A stretch of DNA of 64,000 bases from JAPLKB01 sp964532465 (GCA_964532465.1 CAZHHX010000013.1:1-64000); one strand, 5' to 3'. Counted from the first letter of the stretch, positions 1 to 9,066 are shown. The notes: generated by a model from the sequence alone, not told the origin. Numbers and translations are program-made.

Positions 1-152
1 TGGTCATATTTTATTCCCCCTTTTTTAATTTTTAAAATATGCGAAATATTACCCATTCATAATAAAAAAGCAAACAAATCATAGTGATATAACGTTACAA
101 AACCTTCTTTTTGCAGATGTTTACTAAGGAAATACCGATTACAGTAAGAACA

Positions 153-312
153 ATGCTAAAAACTACCTTCAGAATTTCAAAAATGGACTGCTCTTCGGAA
201 AAAGAACGTCGCCGGAGTTGCAGGTTATTTCCAGATTGTGCTTGCTGTATCAGGTTCTGCGGAAACTGTCCATCGTTTTTTGGGACATGGAAAACCCCTG
301 ATAATTATATAA
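153..312 (+). pseudogene. remnant of an HMA/CDF-type metal cation transporter
   Basis: The first codons from 153 read MLKTTFRISKMDCSSE, which resembles the N-terminus of small cation transporters that start with a heavy-metal-associated-like domain. After about base 201 that frame becomes meaningless, but the next frame reads NVAGVAGYFQIVLAVSG and then an HRFLGHG stretch up to a TAA at 310-312. This resembles the membrane part of the same family, where a K-x-AGxxGYFQ segment is followed by RRFLG. The simplest reading is an internal deletion that also shifted the frame, leaving only the two ends. It is not expected to be functional. The family assignment rests on recalled motifs only. Confidence 0.5.
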
Positions 313-314
313 AG

Positions 315-343
315 TTGACTTTTTATTTTCTTGCCGTTAATAT
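315..343 (+). promoter_or_regulatory. sigma-70 type promoter of the FtsB-like/heptose gene run
   Basis: A TTGACT -35 box (315-320) and a TAATAT -10 box (338-343) are separated by exactly 17 bases. The -10 box ends six bases before the ATG at 350 and no Shine-Dalgarno sequence lies between them, so transcription would begin at or next to the start codon. Confidence 0.6.
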
Positions 344-349
344 AACCAT

Positions 350-634
350 ATGTTTGAGGAAACGATAAAAAAGTACGGTCTGGCTATACTTATGCTGGCG
401 TTGATTTTTTCACTGTTTTTTGCCGACGGCGGTATTCTCGGATATATTAAAACAAAGATGGAAGTAAAAAAGGTAAACGCCGAAATCCAAAAATTAGAAA
501 AAGAGAATATTGTCCTCATACGTGAATTGGAAAGACTTCAGAAGGACGACAAACACCTGGAAGACGTGGTAAGAAAAAAATACGGTCTTTTGCGGGAAGG
601 CGAAAGGCTATACATGGTTGAGAAAGAGAAATAA
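350..634 (+). CDS. FtsB/DivIC-like septum formation initiator protein
   Basis: This 94-residue protein has a very short cytoplasmic N-terminus, one membrane helix (about residues 10-28) and then a charged heptad-rich stretch (about 36-68) typical of the periplasmic coiled coil of FtsB/DivIC proteins. These proteins bind FtsL and FtsQ in the division complex. The C-terminus carries the family-like pattern of a KKYGLLREGE segment. The length fits the family. The ATG lies just after a strong -10 box with no ribosome binding site, so a leaderless message is likely. The next gene starts two bases after the stop, which points to co-transcription. The family call is fairly secure; the orthologue (FtsB or DivIC) cannot be settled. 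Confidence 0.75.
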   Translation: MFEETIKKYGLAILMLALIFSLFFADGGILGYIKTKMEVKKVNAEIQKLEKENIVLIRELERLQKDDKHLEDVVRKKYGLLREGERLYMVEKEK

Positions 635-636
635 TT

Positions 637-1512
637 ATGAGATATGAAGGATCAATTTACAGACCGCCAAGCGAGGCGGACAGTCTTATCCTACAGGTAG
701 CTATAGGATGTTCTCACAATAAATGTACATTTTGCGGTTCTTTCAAAGACAAAAAATTCAGGGTAAGAAGCTTTGAAGAAATCAGGGAAGATGTGGAAGA
801 AGCCAAGGCATATGCAAGGCACATCAAAAAGGTCTTTATCGCGGACGGAGATGCCCTGATAATACCCCAGAAAAGGCTTGTCCCTATAGTGGAGCTTATA
901 AGAGATTCCTTTCCCAAGCTTGAGAGGATAGGCGTTTACGGCAACACAAAATCTATTTTAAAAAAATCTGTGGAAGAACTGAAGACTCTGAAAGAACTCG
1001 GGATCGGGATTATCTATCTCGGGGTGGAATCAGGGGATCAGGTCACGCTTGATAAAGTAAACAAGGGAACTGTTCTGGAGAAAACCGCTGAGGCGGCAAA
1101 AAAGGTAAAAGACGCCGGCATTATCTTATCAGTTACAGTGCTCCTGGGTCTTGGAGGAGTTGAGCGCGGCAGAATACACGCTGAAGAGACGGGGAAATTC
1201 TTAAGCCGTATTGACCCTGATTACGCGGGCGCCTTAAGCGTTATTGTAGTACCCGGCACTGTCCTGGCGGAAGAGGTGAAGGCGGGCACATTCAAAGTCC
1301 CTGATCCCTATCAACTCCTTGAAGAACTTGCTATTATGATTGAAAATATTAATGCAACACATTTATTTTTTGCCTCCAACCATGCCTCAAATTACCTCCC
1401 CGTTAAGGCGTGGCTTCCTGAAGAAAAAGAAAAAACTTTAAATGCAATCAGGCATGTCCTGAAACAGAAAGACCCCTCCATGCTGAGGCCCGAATACATG
1501 AGGGCTCTCTAA
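637..1512 (+). CDS. radical SAM protein
   Basis: This 291-residue protein has a cysteine cluster GCSHNKCTFC (Cys25, Cys30, Cys33), the CX4CX2C variant that ligates the 4Fe-4S cluster for S-adenosylmethionine cleavage. Downstream lie IADGDAL, YLGVESGD and TVLLGLGG segments that match the glycine-rich and beta-strand motifs of a radical SAM barrel. No B12-binding or SPASM domain is visible. It follows the FtsB-like gene by two bases and abuts the thioesterase gene with no gap (TAA then ATG), so it sits inside an operon. The substrate is not known. Family members of this size are usually annotated only as radical SAM proteins. Confidence 0.85.
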   Translation: MRYEGSIYRPPSEADSLILQVAIGCSHNKCTFCGSFKDKKFRVRSFEEIREDVEEAKAYARHIKKVFIADGDALIIPQKRLVPIVELIRDSFPKLERIGVYGNTKSILKKSVEELKTLKELGIGIIYLGVESGDQVTLDKVNKGTVLEKTAEAAKKVKDAGIILSVTVLLGLGGVERGRIHAEETGKFLSRIDPDYAGALSVIVVPGTVLAEEVKAGTFKVPDPYQLLEELAIMIENINATHLFFASNHASNYLPVKAWLPEEKEKTLNAIRHVLKQKDPSMLRPEYMRAL

Positions 1513-1953
1513 ATGAATCACCCGATAAAATTGGAAAAGATTAAGGATTTTGATACTGTTGATATGTTTGTCCGCGTAAGGTATGCGGATACGGACAAAA
1601 TGGGAATTGTCTACCATGGAACATACTCCGAATATTTTGAAGTCGGAAGAAGCGAATATATCAGAAAAAAGGGGTTTACATATAAAAATTTTGAGGAAAT
1701 GGGCTATCAACTTGTGGTCGTGGAATTAGAGGCAAAATATCATGGTTCCGCTACCTATGACGACCTGATAACGGTAAAAACCGGCATATCCGAGCTAAAA
1801 TCCAGAGGGCTTACATTCCATTACGAAATACACAAAAACGGCAGCATGATAGTGGAAGGAAAGACAAAGCACATCTGTTTAAACGCAGATAGAAAGCCTG
1901 CATTAATCCCCTCTCCTCTTGTTGAAATCCTGAAGGATGTCAAACCCCAATAA
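1513..1953 (+). CDS. acyl-CoA thioesterase, YbgC/FadM hotdog family
   Basis: A 146-residue single hotdog-fold protein. The motif Y-x-D-T-D-x-x-G-x-V-Y-H at about residues 24-35 is the signature of the 4-hydroxybenzoyl-CoA thioesterase family, whose Asp helps hydrolyse the acyl-CoA thioester. The YFEVGRSEYIR helix that follows is also typical. Its real substrate is unknown; relatives hydrolyse short or aromatic acyl-CoAs and some interact with phospholipid synthesis. It starts directly after the radical SAM stop, and its last 17 bases overlap the following heptosyltransferase gene, so translation is probably coupled. Confidence 0.85.
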   Translation: MNHPIKLEKIKDFDTVDMFVRVRYADTDKMGIVYHGTYSEYFEVGRSEYIRKKGFTYKNFEEMGYQLVVVELEAKYHGSATYDDLITVKTGISELKSRGLTFHYEIHKNGSMIVEGKTKHICLNADRKPALIPSPLVEILKDVKPQ

Positions 1954-3004
1954 TATTCTGGTGATACGATTAAGTTCCTTGGGTGACGTCCTTATGAGCA
2001 TACCCGCTGTTATAGCAATGAGAAATACCTATGGAGATGCCCGTATTATCTGGCTTGTGGAAGGTTCTGTGAGCCGGTTTCTGTCTTATCAAGGTTTTAT
2101 TGATGGTGTGATTGAGTTTCCAAGGCATAGCATTGTCAGGGCCATCAAAAAAAGCGATCCCATAAGGGCAATGAAAGAGATAAATGCTTTTTTAAAGAGA
2201 CTGAGGGATCTGGATTATGATATTATTGCTGATTTTCACGGGATACTTAAGAGCGCAATATTCTCAAAGATTGCTCGTGGAACAAGAAGAATCGGTTTTG
2301 GAAAAATATATGCAAAGGAAAAGAGTCATCTTTTTTACAACGAAACAGTCACTGCCGGTCATAAGAGGATTCATAAGGTGGAAAGAAATATGCTGATCGC
2401 GCGCCACCTTGGGGCCGCGGGGTCTGTCCCGGAGGTAAAACTTGTCGTCCCTTCTGAAATGGAAAAATATATAGACAGGTTTTTTTCAGAAGCAGGTATT
2501 TCGGGTCCGGTTTTTGCGGTAAATCCTTTTTCCAGCAGCGGAAGCGCATATAAGAGATGGAATATCGAGCATTACGGGAAATTAATTAAAAAGATACATA
2601 ATGAGATAAGCGGCTATGTTCTAATATTGTGGGGGCCCGGCGAAAAAAAAGAAGCTGAATATTTAAGGCAAATTTCAGGAAACGGGGCATTACTGTCCTG
2701 TCCCACAGATGTGCCGCAGCTCTTTGCCCTTATGAAGAAGGTTGATATGTATATCGGAGGTGATACAGGCGTCATGCACCTTGCAGTATTTGCGGACACG
2801 CCTGTTGTCGCAATATTCGGCCCTACGGATGTGAGCATTAACGCTCCTTATGGCCGGAATAATATAATAGTAAGAAAGGACTTGCCCTGCAGCCCCTGCA
2901 AAAACAAAAAATGCCAAAACAGGAAATGTGTTGAAGGCATTACCGTAGACGAAGTTTTCGAGGCAGTGGTGAAGATGCACGGAAAAAGTACCGGCAATAA
3001 CTGA
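1937..3004 (+). CDS. glycosyltransferase family 9 (ADP-heptose:LPS heptosyltransferase-like)
   Basis: A 355-residue GT9 protein. It begins ILVIRLSSLGDVLMSIPA, the nearly invariant N-terminal motif of ADP-heptose:LPS heptosyltransferases, and has the acceptor/donor loop GGDTGVMHLA (about 272-281) followed by a FGPTD segment. The C-terminal cysteine run CSPCKNKKCQNRKC is common in WaaF-like members. It would add L-glycero-D-manno-heptose to the LPS inner core at the cytoplasmic face of the inner membrane. A second GT9 gene lies at 4502 and the heptose-activating enzymes follow it, which supports the role. Whether it acts as heptosyltransferase I, II or III cannot be told from sequence alone. 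Confidence 0.85.
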   Translation: MSNPNNILVIRLSSLGDVLMSIPAVIAMRNTYGDARIIWLVEGSVSRFLSYQGFIDGVIEFPRHSIVRAIKKSDPIRAMKEINAFLKRLRDLDYDIIADFHGILKSAIFSKIARGTRRIGFGKIYAKEKSHLFYNETVTAGHKRIHKVERNMLIARHLGAAGSVPEVKLVVPSEMEKYIDRFFSEAGISGPVFAVNPFSSSGSAYKRWNIEHYGKLIKKIHNEISGYVLILWGPGEKKEAEYLRQISGNGALLSCPTDVPQLFALMKKVDMYIGGDTGVMHLAVFADTPVVAIFGPTDVSINAPYGRNNIIVRKDLPCSPCKNKKCQNRKCVEGITVDEVFEAVVKMHGKSTGNN

Positions 3005-3030
3005 TTACCGATAATTGAAAAGAGGAATCT

Positions 3031-4533
3031 ATGAAGGTATTGTTTGTATATCCCAACCTCTATGCACAGATAGGGTTCAGTTACGGAATTTCCTATATAT
3101 CCGGTCTTTTAAAGGCAAAGGGCATAGAGACCTATCTTTTAAATGTGAATGAAAAACTCGGTTATCCTCTGGATTTTGAAAGGATAAAAGGTGATGTCCT
3201 TTCTATCAAGCCTGATTTTATAGGCTTTTCCGTCCTTACCAACCAGTACAAATATGCCCTTGAGATTGCACGCAGCATAAAGGAGTACTATGACGCTCCC
3301 ATAGTTTTCGGAGGGATTCACCCGACTATGGACCCGCATAACACAATCGCCGAAGACTCTGTGGATTATATATGCATGGGCGAAGGCGAAGAGGCCTTTC
3401 TGGAGCTTATCCAAAGAGGTGATCCAAAGGGCATAAAAAATATCGGTTACAAGGATGGGAGTAATATAATTCTTGAGCCCCTGCGTCCGTTTACGGATAT
3501 CACAAAGCTGCCTTTCAAGGACTACGAAATCTTCGATTTTCAACAGATGATAGACGCAAAAGACGGGTGGGTAGGACTCCTCGCTTCGAGAGGATGCCCG
3601 TTCCGCTGCACCTATTGCCTGAATCATAAAATTATGAAACTGTATAAAGACAATGGCCACCTGCCTAAGGAATATCTGAGAAAACATTGTGTTGATGATG
3701 TGATAGATGAGATTAAATACCTCCTCTCCCATTATAAGCGGATAAAAATGTTTATTTTCGATGACGATGTATTTACCTTTGACAAGGCATGGCTAAAGGA
3801 GTTTTCAGAAAAATATCGGGCAATAACCGACATCGGTTTTGTCTGCAACGCTCACGCACGTATTTTTGACGAAGACATGGCGAGATACCTTAAAGAGGCA
3901 GGATGCAAAATAGTCAAATTCGGACTGGAAAGCGGCAGCGACAGGATACGGAGAAACGTGCTGAACAGGTATATGACAAATAAAGATATTGAGCGGGCAT
4001 TCAATGTTTCACATAAATTTGGACTTCATACATCCGCATTTGTTATGATAGGCCTGCCACATGAAGAAAAAGCGGATATGGTGGAAACAATGGACCTTCT
4101 GGCAAGAATACAACCGGGAAGGATTCGCTGGTCTTTATTCTTTCCTTTTATCGGCACAAAGGCTTATGATATTGCAAAAAAAGCCGGACAGATAGATTTT
4201 GACAGGATGAGTCTCCTTGATAATTTTACTGATGAAACCTGCATGATGCTTGGAGAAGAGGCAGACCTTTTTGTGAATAAATTAAAGGCTATGTTCTGTC
4301 TGTTTTTAAACGGTTACGCGGACATGGACGGACAGCAGAAATACGCAGGGCTTGTAAGAGAGGTTGGAGCAGCGACAACTGAAGGCTGGCATGAGCAAAA
4401 AGAGCTTTTTATGGAACGGGCAAAAATGCTGGATAAAGAGATGGAAGAAAAGAAAAAGTGTTTTTACACAATAAAGTACAATGCTTTTATGGGAGTAAGA
4501 AGTGACTGGGAAGACGATAGTATATCTGCCTAA
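3031..4533 (+). CDS. B12-binding-domain radical SAM protein
   Basis: A 500-residue protein with an N-terminal Rossmann-like cobalamin-binding domain (about residues 1-140, starting VLFVYPN and including FGGIHPT and MGEGEEA) and a radical SAM domain with SRGCPFRCTYC near residue 190. The FDDDVF, KFGLESGSD and GLPHEE segments are the usual barrel motifs of this superfamily (BchE/P-methylase-like). Members often methylate or rearrange unactivated carbons in hopanoids, lipids or natural products. Its position between two heptosyltransferase genes suggests a task in cell-envelope modification, but that is inference. The gene overlaps the following GTG start at 4502 by 32 bases. Confidence 0.82.
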   Translation: MKVLFVYPNLYAQIGFSYGISYISGLLKAKGIETYLLNVNEKLGYPLDFERIKGDVLSIKPDFIGFSVLTNQYKYALEIARSIKEYYDAPIVFGGIHPTMDPHNTIAEDSVDYICMGEGEEAFLELIQRGDPKGIKNIGYKDGSNIILEPLRPFTDITKLPFKDYEIFDFQQMIDAKDGWVGLLASRGCPFRCTYCLNHKIMKLYKDNGHLPKEYLRKHCVDDVIDEIKYLLSHYKRIKMFIFDDDVFTFDKAWLKEFSEKYRAITDIGFVCNAHARIFDEDMARYLKEAGCKIVKFGLESGSDRIRRNVLNRYMTNKDIERAFNVSHKFGLHTSAFVMIGLPHEEKADMVETMDLLARIQPGRIRWSLFFPFIGTKAYDIAKKAGQIDFDRMSLLDNFTDETCMMLGEEADLFVNKLKAMFCLFLNGYADMDGQQKYAGLVREVGAATTEGWHEQKELFMERAKMLDKEMEEKKKCFYTIKYNAFMGVRSDWEDDSISA

Positions 4534-5533
4534 CTGGCTGGGCGATATGGTCATGGCAATTCCCTTTCTTAAGTCGCTGAGGGCTTGCCTCAATGATGAG
4601 TTGTGGGGAATAGGAAAAACAAGCGCCATACATATTTACAACGGTCTTGATATCTTTGACAGATTTACACCTTTAGACAGCAGAGGGCCTATCCCGTTGC
4701 TCGATGTGGTAACCCTTCTAAAAGATACCGGTTTTGAAAGGGGTATCGCATTGCCCCACTCCTTCCGCTCCGCCCTCATATTTTATTTGGCCCGCATCAA
4801 CGAAAGAATCGGATACCCCAGAAACAAAAGGGGTTTTATGCTCACGCACCATGTACTGGAAGACAATACCCTTGATCCCACAGTGGAACATTACCTGAAG
4901 ATTATAGATGTGCTGGGAGGCAAAAGACAGCCTGATACTCCTTCTCTTTGTGTTACGGAAGCAGAGGAACATAAATTTGACCGGAATAATATGGATGTTA
5001 ACAGGCCCTATGTGGTCTTTATTATCGGCGCTCAGTACGGTCCTTCCAAATGTTGGCCCCCTGGTCATTTTTCTAAACTCTCCGATATGATTGCAGAAAC
5101 TTACGGTATGAAGGTATATGTGTTGCCTGGCAAAGGCGAGGAAGAACTTGCCCGTGAGATCTACAATAAAACTGACAGAAAACAGTTTATAGAAATAAAA
5201 TCTATGGATATAATGGAACTGAAGGTCTGCCTTTCAAAAGCATCGGCTGTTGTGAGCAACGACACAGGCCCGAGACATATTTCAACGGCTCTTAGCGTGC
5301 CTACCGTTGTGCTTTTGGGCCCTATGGATGAAAGATATACCCGATATCCGAATAATTACACGCATCAGATCAGTAAAGACATGCCGTGCAGGCCCTGTAA
5401 TAAGAAAAAATGTGATAAGGACCACGAATGTCTGAAGGGTATAAGTCCGAAAGAGGTTTTTTTGAAACTGGAAGAAATCCTTGAAAGCGGGCGGCAAAGC
5501 GAGGAAGCAAAAGCCGGAAGGGAAAACGGGTGA
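4502..5533 (+). CDS. waaF: lipopolysaccharide heptosyltransferase II-like (GT9)
   Basis: A 343-residue GT9 enzyme. The N-terminus IVYLPNWLGDMVMAIPF matches the WaaF pattern (P-N-W-x-G-D) rather than the WaaC pattern. The FIIGAQYGPSKCWP segment (about 168-181) and SNDTGPRHISTAL (about 254-266) are the donor-binding and acceptor motifs. The C-terminal cysteine cluster CRPCNKKKCDKDHEC is typical of WaaF. The start is a GTG inside the end of the preceding radical SAM gene, and the stop overlaps the next GTG start by four bases, so it is translationally coupled to the heptose kinase gene. It transfers the second heptose of the LPS inner core. Confidence 0.85.
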   Translation: MTGKTIVYLPNWLGDMVMAIPFLKSLRACLNDELWGIGKTSAIHIYNGLDIFDRFTPLDSRGPIPLLDVVTLLKDTGFERGIALPHSFRSALIFYLARINERIGYPRNKRGFMLTHHVLEDNTLDPTVEHYLKIIDVLGGKRQPDTPSLCVTEAEEHKFDRNNMDVNRPYVVFIIGAQYGPSKCWPPGHFSKLSDMIAETYGMKVYVLPGKGEEELAREIYNKTDRKQFIEIKSMDIMELKVCLSKASAVVSNDTGPRHISTALSVPTVVLLGPMDERYTRYPNNYTHQISKDMPCRPCNKKKCDKDHECLKGISPKEVFLKLEEILESGRQSEEAKAGRENG

Positions 5534-6555
5534 AAGTGAAAAGAGAGAAGCATAAGGAAGAAGGGGAAGGGCGGGAATTCAGCATAGAGAAAATCATCAA
5601 CAGATTTAAAGGCAAGAAGATATGCGTTATCGGTGATATTATCGCCGATATTTATATTTTCGGAAAACCGTACAGATTGTCAAGGGAAGCCCCGGTTGTT
5701 GTTATAAAACATGAAGAGGAAAGGATATACCCCGGGAGCGCGGGGAATACGATTAATAACCTTCTGTCTCTTGGAGCTCAGGTATTTCCCGTTGGTTTTA
5801 TCGGTGAGGATAACGCGGGAGATATGCTGATGGAATACTTTTCCCGCTGCAAAACCATATCAATGGACGGGCTTGTAAGATACAAAGGAGAAACTGTTAC
5901 AAAAACCAGGATACTGGCAGGCGATACTCATACATCAAAACAGCAGGTGATACGGATTGACAAGGACAGCAACAAACCTTTTCCGGAAAATGCAAGAGCG
6001 ATTTTTACAAAAAAACTGACAGATATTGCCCCGCTGATGGATGCATTTATCCTTTCCGACTATGGACACGGCACAGTTGATGCCGGAACTATCGAAATCA
6101 TGAAGGGCATGGCAAAAGACAGGGTGGTTGTCGGTGATTCACGCTATAATCTCAATGCTTTTAAGGGGCTGACGATTATTACACCGAACGAGTCGGAAGC
6201 TTACACCCTCAGCTCTATGGATGAAGAAGAGGATATTGAAGCGGCAGGCAGAAAAATTATGGATTTTATGGATATAACGGCATTGCTCATTACAAGGGGG
6301 AATAAAGGCATGAGCCTTTTTCTGAAGGATGGAAAGATTCATCATATACCTATCTCAGGGACTGATGCTGTGACCGATGTGACAGGCGCCGGAGATACCG
6401 TATGCGCGGCGCTGACACTTTCACTTGCAGGGAGCGCTGATTTTTATACAGCCTCACGGATTGCCAACTATGCCGCCGGTATTGTTGTAATGAAGAGAGG
6501 CACTGCAACGGTGGACGTACAGGAACTGAAAGCAGTGCTGAATACTGATTTTTAG
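5530..6555 (+). CDS. rfaE1: D-glycero-beta-D-manno-heptose-7-phosphate kinase
   Basis: A 341-residue PfkB-type (ribokinase) sugar kinase. The N-terminal VIGDIIADIYIFG segment, the PGSAGNTINNLLSLG substrate-binding motif and the C-terminal DVTGAGDTVCAAL (catalytic Asp with the anion hole) are all visible. It corresponds to the N-terminal half of the fused HldE enzyme of enterobacteria and lacks the adenylyltransferase domain, which is encoded separately at 6649. It phosphorylates heptose 7-phosphate to the 1,7-bisphosphate for ADP-heptose synthesis. The GTG start overlaps the waaF stop. The first 15 residues are highly charged and not conserved in the family, so an internal start is possible. 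Confidence 0.88.
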   Translation: MKVKREKHKEEGEGREFSIEKIINRFKGKKICVIGDIIADIYIFGKPYRLSREAPVVVIKHEEERIYPGSAGNTINNLLSLGAQVFPVGFIGEDNAGDMLMEYFSRCKTISMDGLVRYKGETVTKTRILAGDTHTSKQQVIRIDKDSNKPFPENARAIFTKKLTDIAPLMDAFILSDYGHGTVDAGTIEIMKGMAKDRVVVGDSRYNLNAFKGLTIITPNESEAYTLSSMDEEEDIEAAGRKIMDFMDITALLITRGNKGMSLFLKDGKIHHIPISGTDAVTDVTGAGDTVCAALTLSLAGSADFYTASRIANYAAGIVVMKRGTATVDVQELKAVLNTDF

Positions 6556-6648
6556 ATGTTGAATTATCCCGGTGGTTTGCCGCAAGTCCGGCATGACGAA
6601 TAGTACAACACTGTTTGCGGCAGCAGGGCTTAATTATTAAGGAAGAAT

Positions 6649-7122
6649 ATGGGACAGATAATAAAAGAACTTACTCAATTAAAAGACATTCTCGAAGCTG
6701 AGAAGAGAAAAGGGAAAAAGATCGTCTTCGGCAACGGCTGTTTTGATTTACTTCATGTAGGCCATTTAAGGTATTTAAAAGGCGCAAAGGAACTTGGCGA
6801 TATCCTTATTGTGGCAATAAACGACGATGCTTCTGTTGCGGGACTGGGAAAGAGGAAGCAGGTTGTAACCCCGGCAGCGGAGAGGGTCGAGATTATATCA
6901 TCCTTAGGGTGCGTTGATTACGTGATAATGTTCAACGACCCCACTGTGGAGAATCTGCTGCTTGCGTTAAAACCTCATATACACGCAAAGGGGACGGACT
7001 ATACCGAGGATAATGTCCCTGAACGGAATATTGTTCTGTCTTACGGAGGAAAAGTTGCCATTGTGGGCGACCCCAAAGACCATTCCACGCGGGATATAAT
7101 CGCATCAATCAAGCAGTCCTGA
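6649..7122 (+). CDS. rfaE2: D-glycero-beta-D-manno-heptose 1-phosphate adenylyltransferase
   Basis: A 157-residue nucleotidyltransferase of the cytidylyltransferase-like fold. GNGCFDLLHVGHLRYL near residue 26 contains the HxGH catalytic motif, and STRDIIASI near the C-terminus is the second ATP-binding motif. It equals the C-terminal half of fused HldE and makes ADP-heptose from heptose 1-phosphate, the donor for both GT9 enzymes upstream. The ribosome binding site AAGGAAG precedes the ATG. A 93-base gap separates it from rfaE1. The gap holds a degraded REP-like stretch (CCGGTGG ... CCGGCATGACG) and no gene. Confidence 0.92.
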   Translation: MGQIIKELTQLKDILEAEKRKGKKIVFGNGCFDLLHVGHLRYLKGAKELGDILIVAINDDASVAGLGKRKQVVTPAAERVEIISSLGCVDYVIMFNDPTVENLLLALKPHIHAKGTDYTEDNVPERNIVLSYGGKVAIVGDPKDHSTRDIIASIKQS

Positions 7123-7214
7123 TGAGGCTGTAAATAATAATGAATTACCCTGCCGCAAGCTGATCTAAGAGCTGGCCTGTGCGGGGGGCCGGTAATTGCC
7201 TTAAGGAGACCTGC

Positions 7215-8750
7215 ATGGCGGTCAACAGATTTAAAGAGACCCTTCTGCTGCGCGACCAATTCATATACACCGTTGAACTGGTTCCCGGAAGAGGGGCATA
7301 TGGAAAGATTCAGGAAGATATCCTTGAACTTGCCCATAAGGCTGCTAACGGAGGACTTGTCCACGCCCTTTCTGTTACAGATAATCCCGGCGGGAACCCC
7401 ACCCTTGCCCCTGATGTAATCGGAGCCGAGATCAGCAGGATGGGCATTGACCCCATCATTCACTTTACATGCAAGGACAAAAACAGGAATAAGATTGAAT
7501 CAATTCTTTACGCCTTTGACCGCATAGGCATCCATAATGTGCTTGCCATGACCGGGGATTTCCCTGTAGGCGGATTTGAAGGAAAAGCAAAACCGGTATT
7601 TGACCTTGATTCGGTCCAACTTTTACACCTCATGAGTATGATGAATAAAGGGCTGGAGTTCAGCGGCAGGACTCCGGGAAAAAACACCATACTTGCCCCG
7701 ACAAATACATTCAAGGGCTGCGCGGTCTCGCCCTTTAAACAACTCGAATCCGAGACTATGGTCCAATATTTCAAGCTATGCAAGAAAGCTCGCGCCGGAG
7801 CGGATTTTATCGTAACACAGGTGGGTTTCGACGCCCGCAAATTTGATGAGCTTCTCCGTTACATGCGTTACAGTGACATCAGGATTCCTGTCCTTGGGAA
7901 TGTATATATACTCAATCTCCCTGTGGCAAGGGTGATGAACCAAAATAATGTTCCCGGATGTGTGGTAACAGATGACCTCTACCGTGCCTGTGAAGATGAA
8001 TCCCGCTCCCCGGACAAGGGGAAAGCCGCCCGGCTTGAAAGAGCGGCAAAACAGATTGCGCTTCTCCGGGGAATCGGCTATAACGGAGTCCACATCGGCG
8101 GGCCGAACCTGAAGTATGAAGACGTTGAATGGGTGATAGGCAGGTCAAAGGAATTATCCGGCAATTGGACATCATTTATCCGCCAATTTGATTATCCGCA
8201 GCCCGGAGGGTTCTATTTGTATAAGAAAGACCCTGAGACAGGACTGAACAGCGATGTTTTTTCCCATGAAACAAGCCGTCTGTACAAAAGTCCGGGACAT
8301 GCTGTAATGCGCCTTTTTCACCGGGCAATATTTGCTCAGGGCACCCCTTTTTACAAAGCAGCCTGCTCGTTTTTTAAGGCCCTTGACGCTTCGGCCCTGG
8401 AAAAACCTTTTACTGAAATGGAACACATAATAAAGTTTATCAGTTCGCGTTGCCGCCGCTGCGGAGACTGCACGCTCGATGAAATGGCCTTTCTCTGCCC
8501 GCAATCACAGTGCGCCAAGTTCCTTTTTAACGGTCCATGCGGCGGGTCGGTGGAAGGGTGGTGCGAGGTCTTTCCCGACAAAAGGAGATGTATTTTTGTC
8601 CGCGCCTATGACCGTCTCAAACCATACAGCGAAGAAGCGTCCCTGAAAGGGGATTACATCTGCCCCCGTAATTGGGAATTAGACCAGACATCTTCCTGGA
8701 CTAATTATTTCCTTGGCCGGGATCACAGAAAGTTGACCTGTGATAAATAA
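7215..8750 (+). CDS. metF: methylenetetrahydrofolate reductase fused to a MetV-type C-terminal domain
   Basis: A 511-residue two-domain protein. Residues about 1-300 form the MetF TIM barrel (YTVELVPGRG, SVTDNPGG, FTCKDKNRN and LAMTGDFP segments) that binds FAD and reduces 5,10-methylene-THF. Residues about 400-500 are a cysteine-rich MetV-like domain (CRRCGDC, LCPQSQCAKF and NGPCGGS). In acetogens MetF and MetV are separate subunits of the Wood-Ljungdahl methyl branch; here they are one chain. The start at 7215 is chosen because AAGGAG lies seven bases upstream; an upstream in-frame start at 7179 would add 12 residues with no support. No other Wood-Ljungdahl gene is in view. Confidence 0.85.
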   Translation: MAVNRFKETLLLRDQFIYTVELVPGRGAYGKIQEDILELAHKAANGGLVHALSVTDNPGGNPTLAPDVIGAEISRMGIDPIIHFTCKDKNRNKIESILYAFDRIGIHNVLAMTGDFPVGGFEGKAKPVFDLDSVQLLHLMSMMNKGLEFSGRTPGKNTILAPTNTFKGCAVSPFKQLESETMVQYFKLCKKARAGADFIVTQVGFDARKFDELLRYMRYSDIRIPVLGNVYILNLPVARVMNQNNVPGCVVTDDLYRACEDESRSPDKGKAARLERAAKQIALLRGIGYNGVHIGGPNLKYEDVEWVIGRSKELSGNWTSFIRQFDYPQPGGFYLYKKDPETGLNSDVFSHETSRLYKSPGHAVMRLFHRAIFAQGTPFYKAACSFFKALDASALEKPFTEMEHIIKFISSRCRRCGDCTLDEMAFLCPQSQCAKFLFNGPCGGSVEGWCEVFPDKRRCIFVRAYDRLKPYSEEASLKGDYICPRNWELDQTSSWTNYFLGRDHRKLTCDK

Positions 8751-8751
8751 T

Positions 8752-8906
8752 TCTTATTCTTGAGCAGTTTGTTTTTCTTCTCTTGGACATGCTATCGCCC
8801 ACTCAAGCCGGATTCCCATCTGTCATTATTTGCTGATGTGAATCCGGCGGAAATGAAGAAGTCATTCTCCATTTCCCATACTTCTTTCCCCGTCCCCCTG
8901 TTTTCT
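8752..8906. repeat. dispersed repeat E, copy 1
   Basis: The stretch from 8752 shares AGCAGTTTGT, TCTTGGAC/TCCTGGAC and then a 60-base near-identical core (8790-8850, containing ACTCAAGCCGGATTCCCATC) with 48556-48845. Copy 2 carries about 150 extra bases between the two blocks. A short open frame (8760-8963) inside this copy is not a credible gene. The rest of the gap up to 9066 is AT-rich and shows nothing else. Confidence 0.6.
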
Positions 8907-9066
8907 CTTTGCAAACATCTGTCAATACTCATTTTGCGTACCGGTTTTTCATTTATATTTTGACAATGCCTCTACGTGTTTGATTTAAAGACATTTTTAG
9001 TGTAGATTAACAAAACTCTTTTATTAAAATAAATATTATATTTATTAGGATAACAGTTACGACAGC

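Noticed and set aside
8760..8963. A 67-codon frame after metF
   Set aside because: It falls on repeat E, lacks a ribosome binding site and encodes no recognisable protein.
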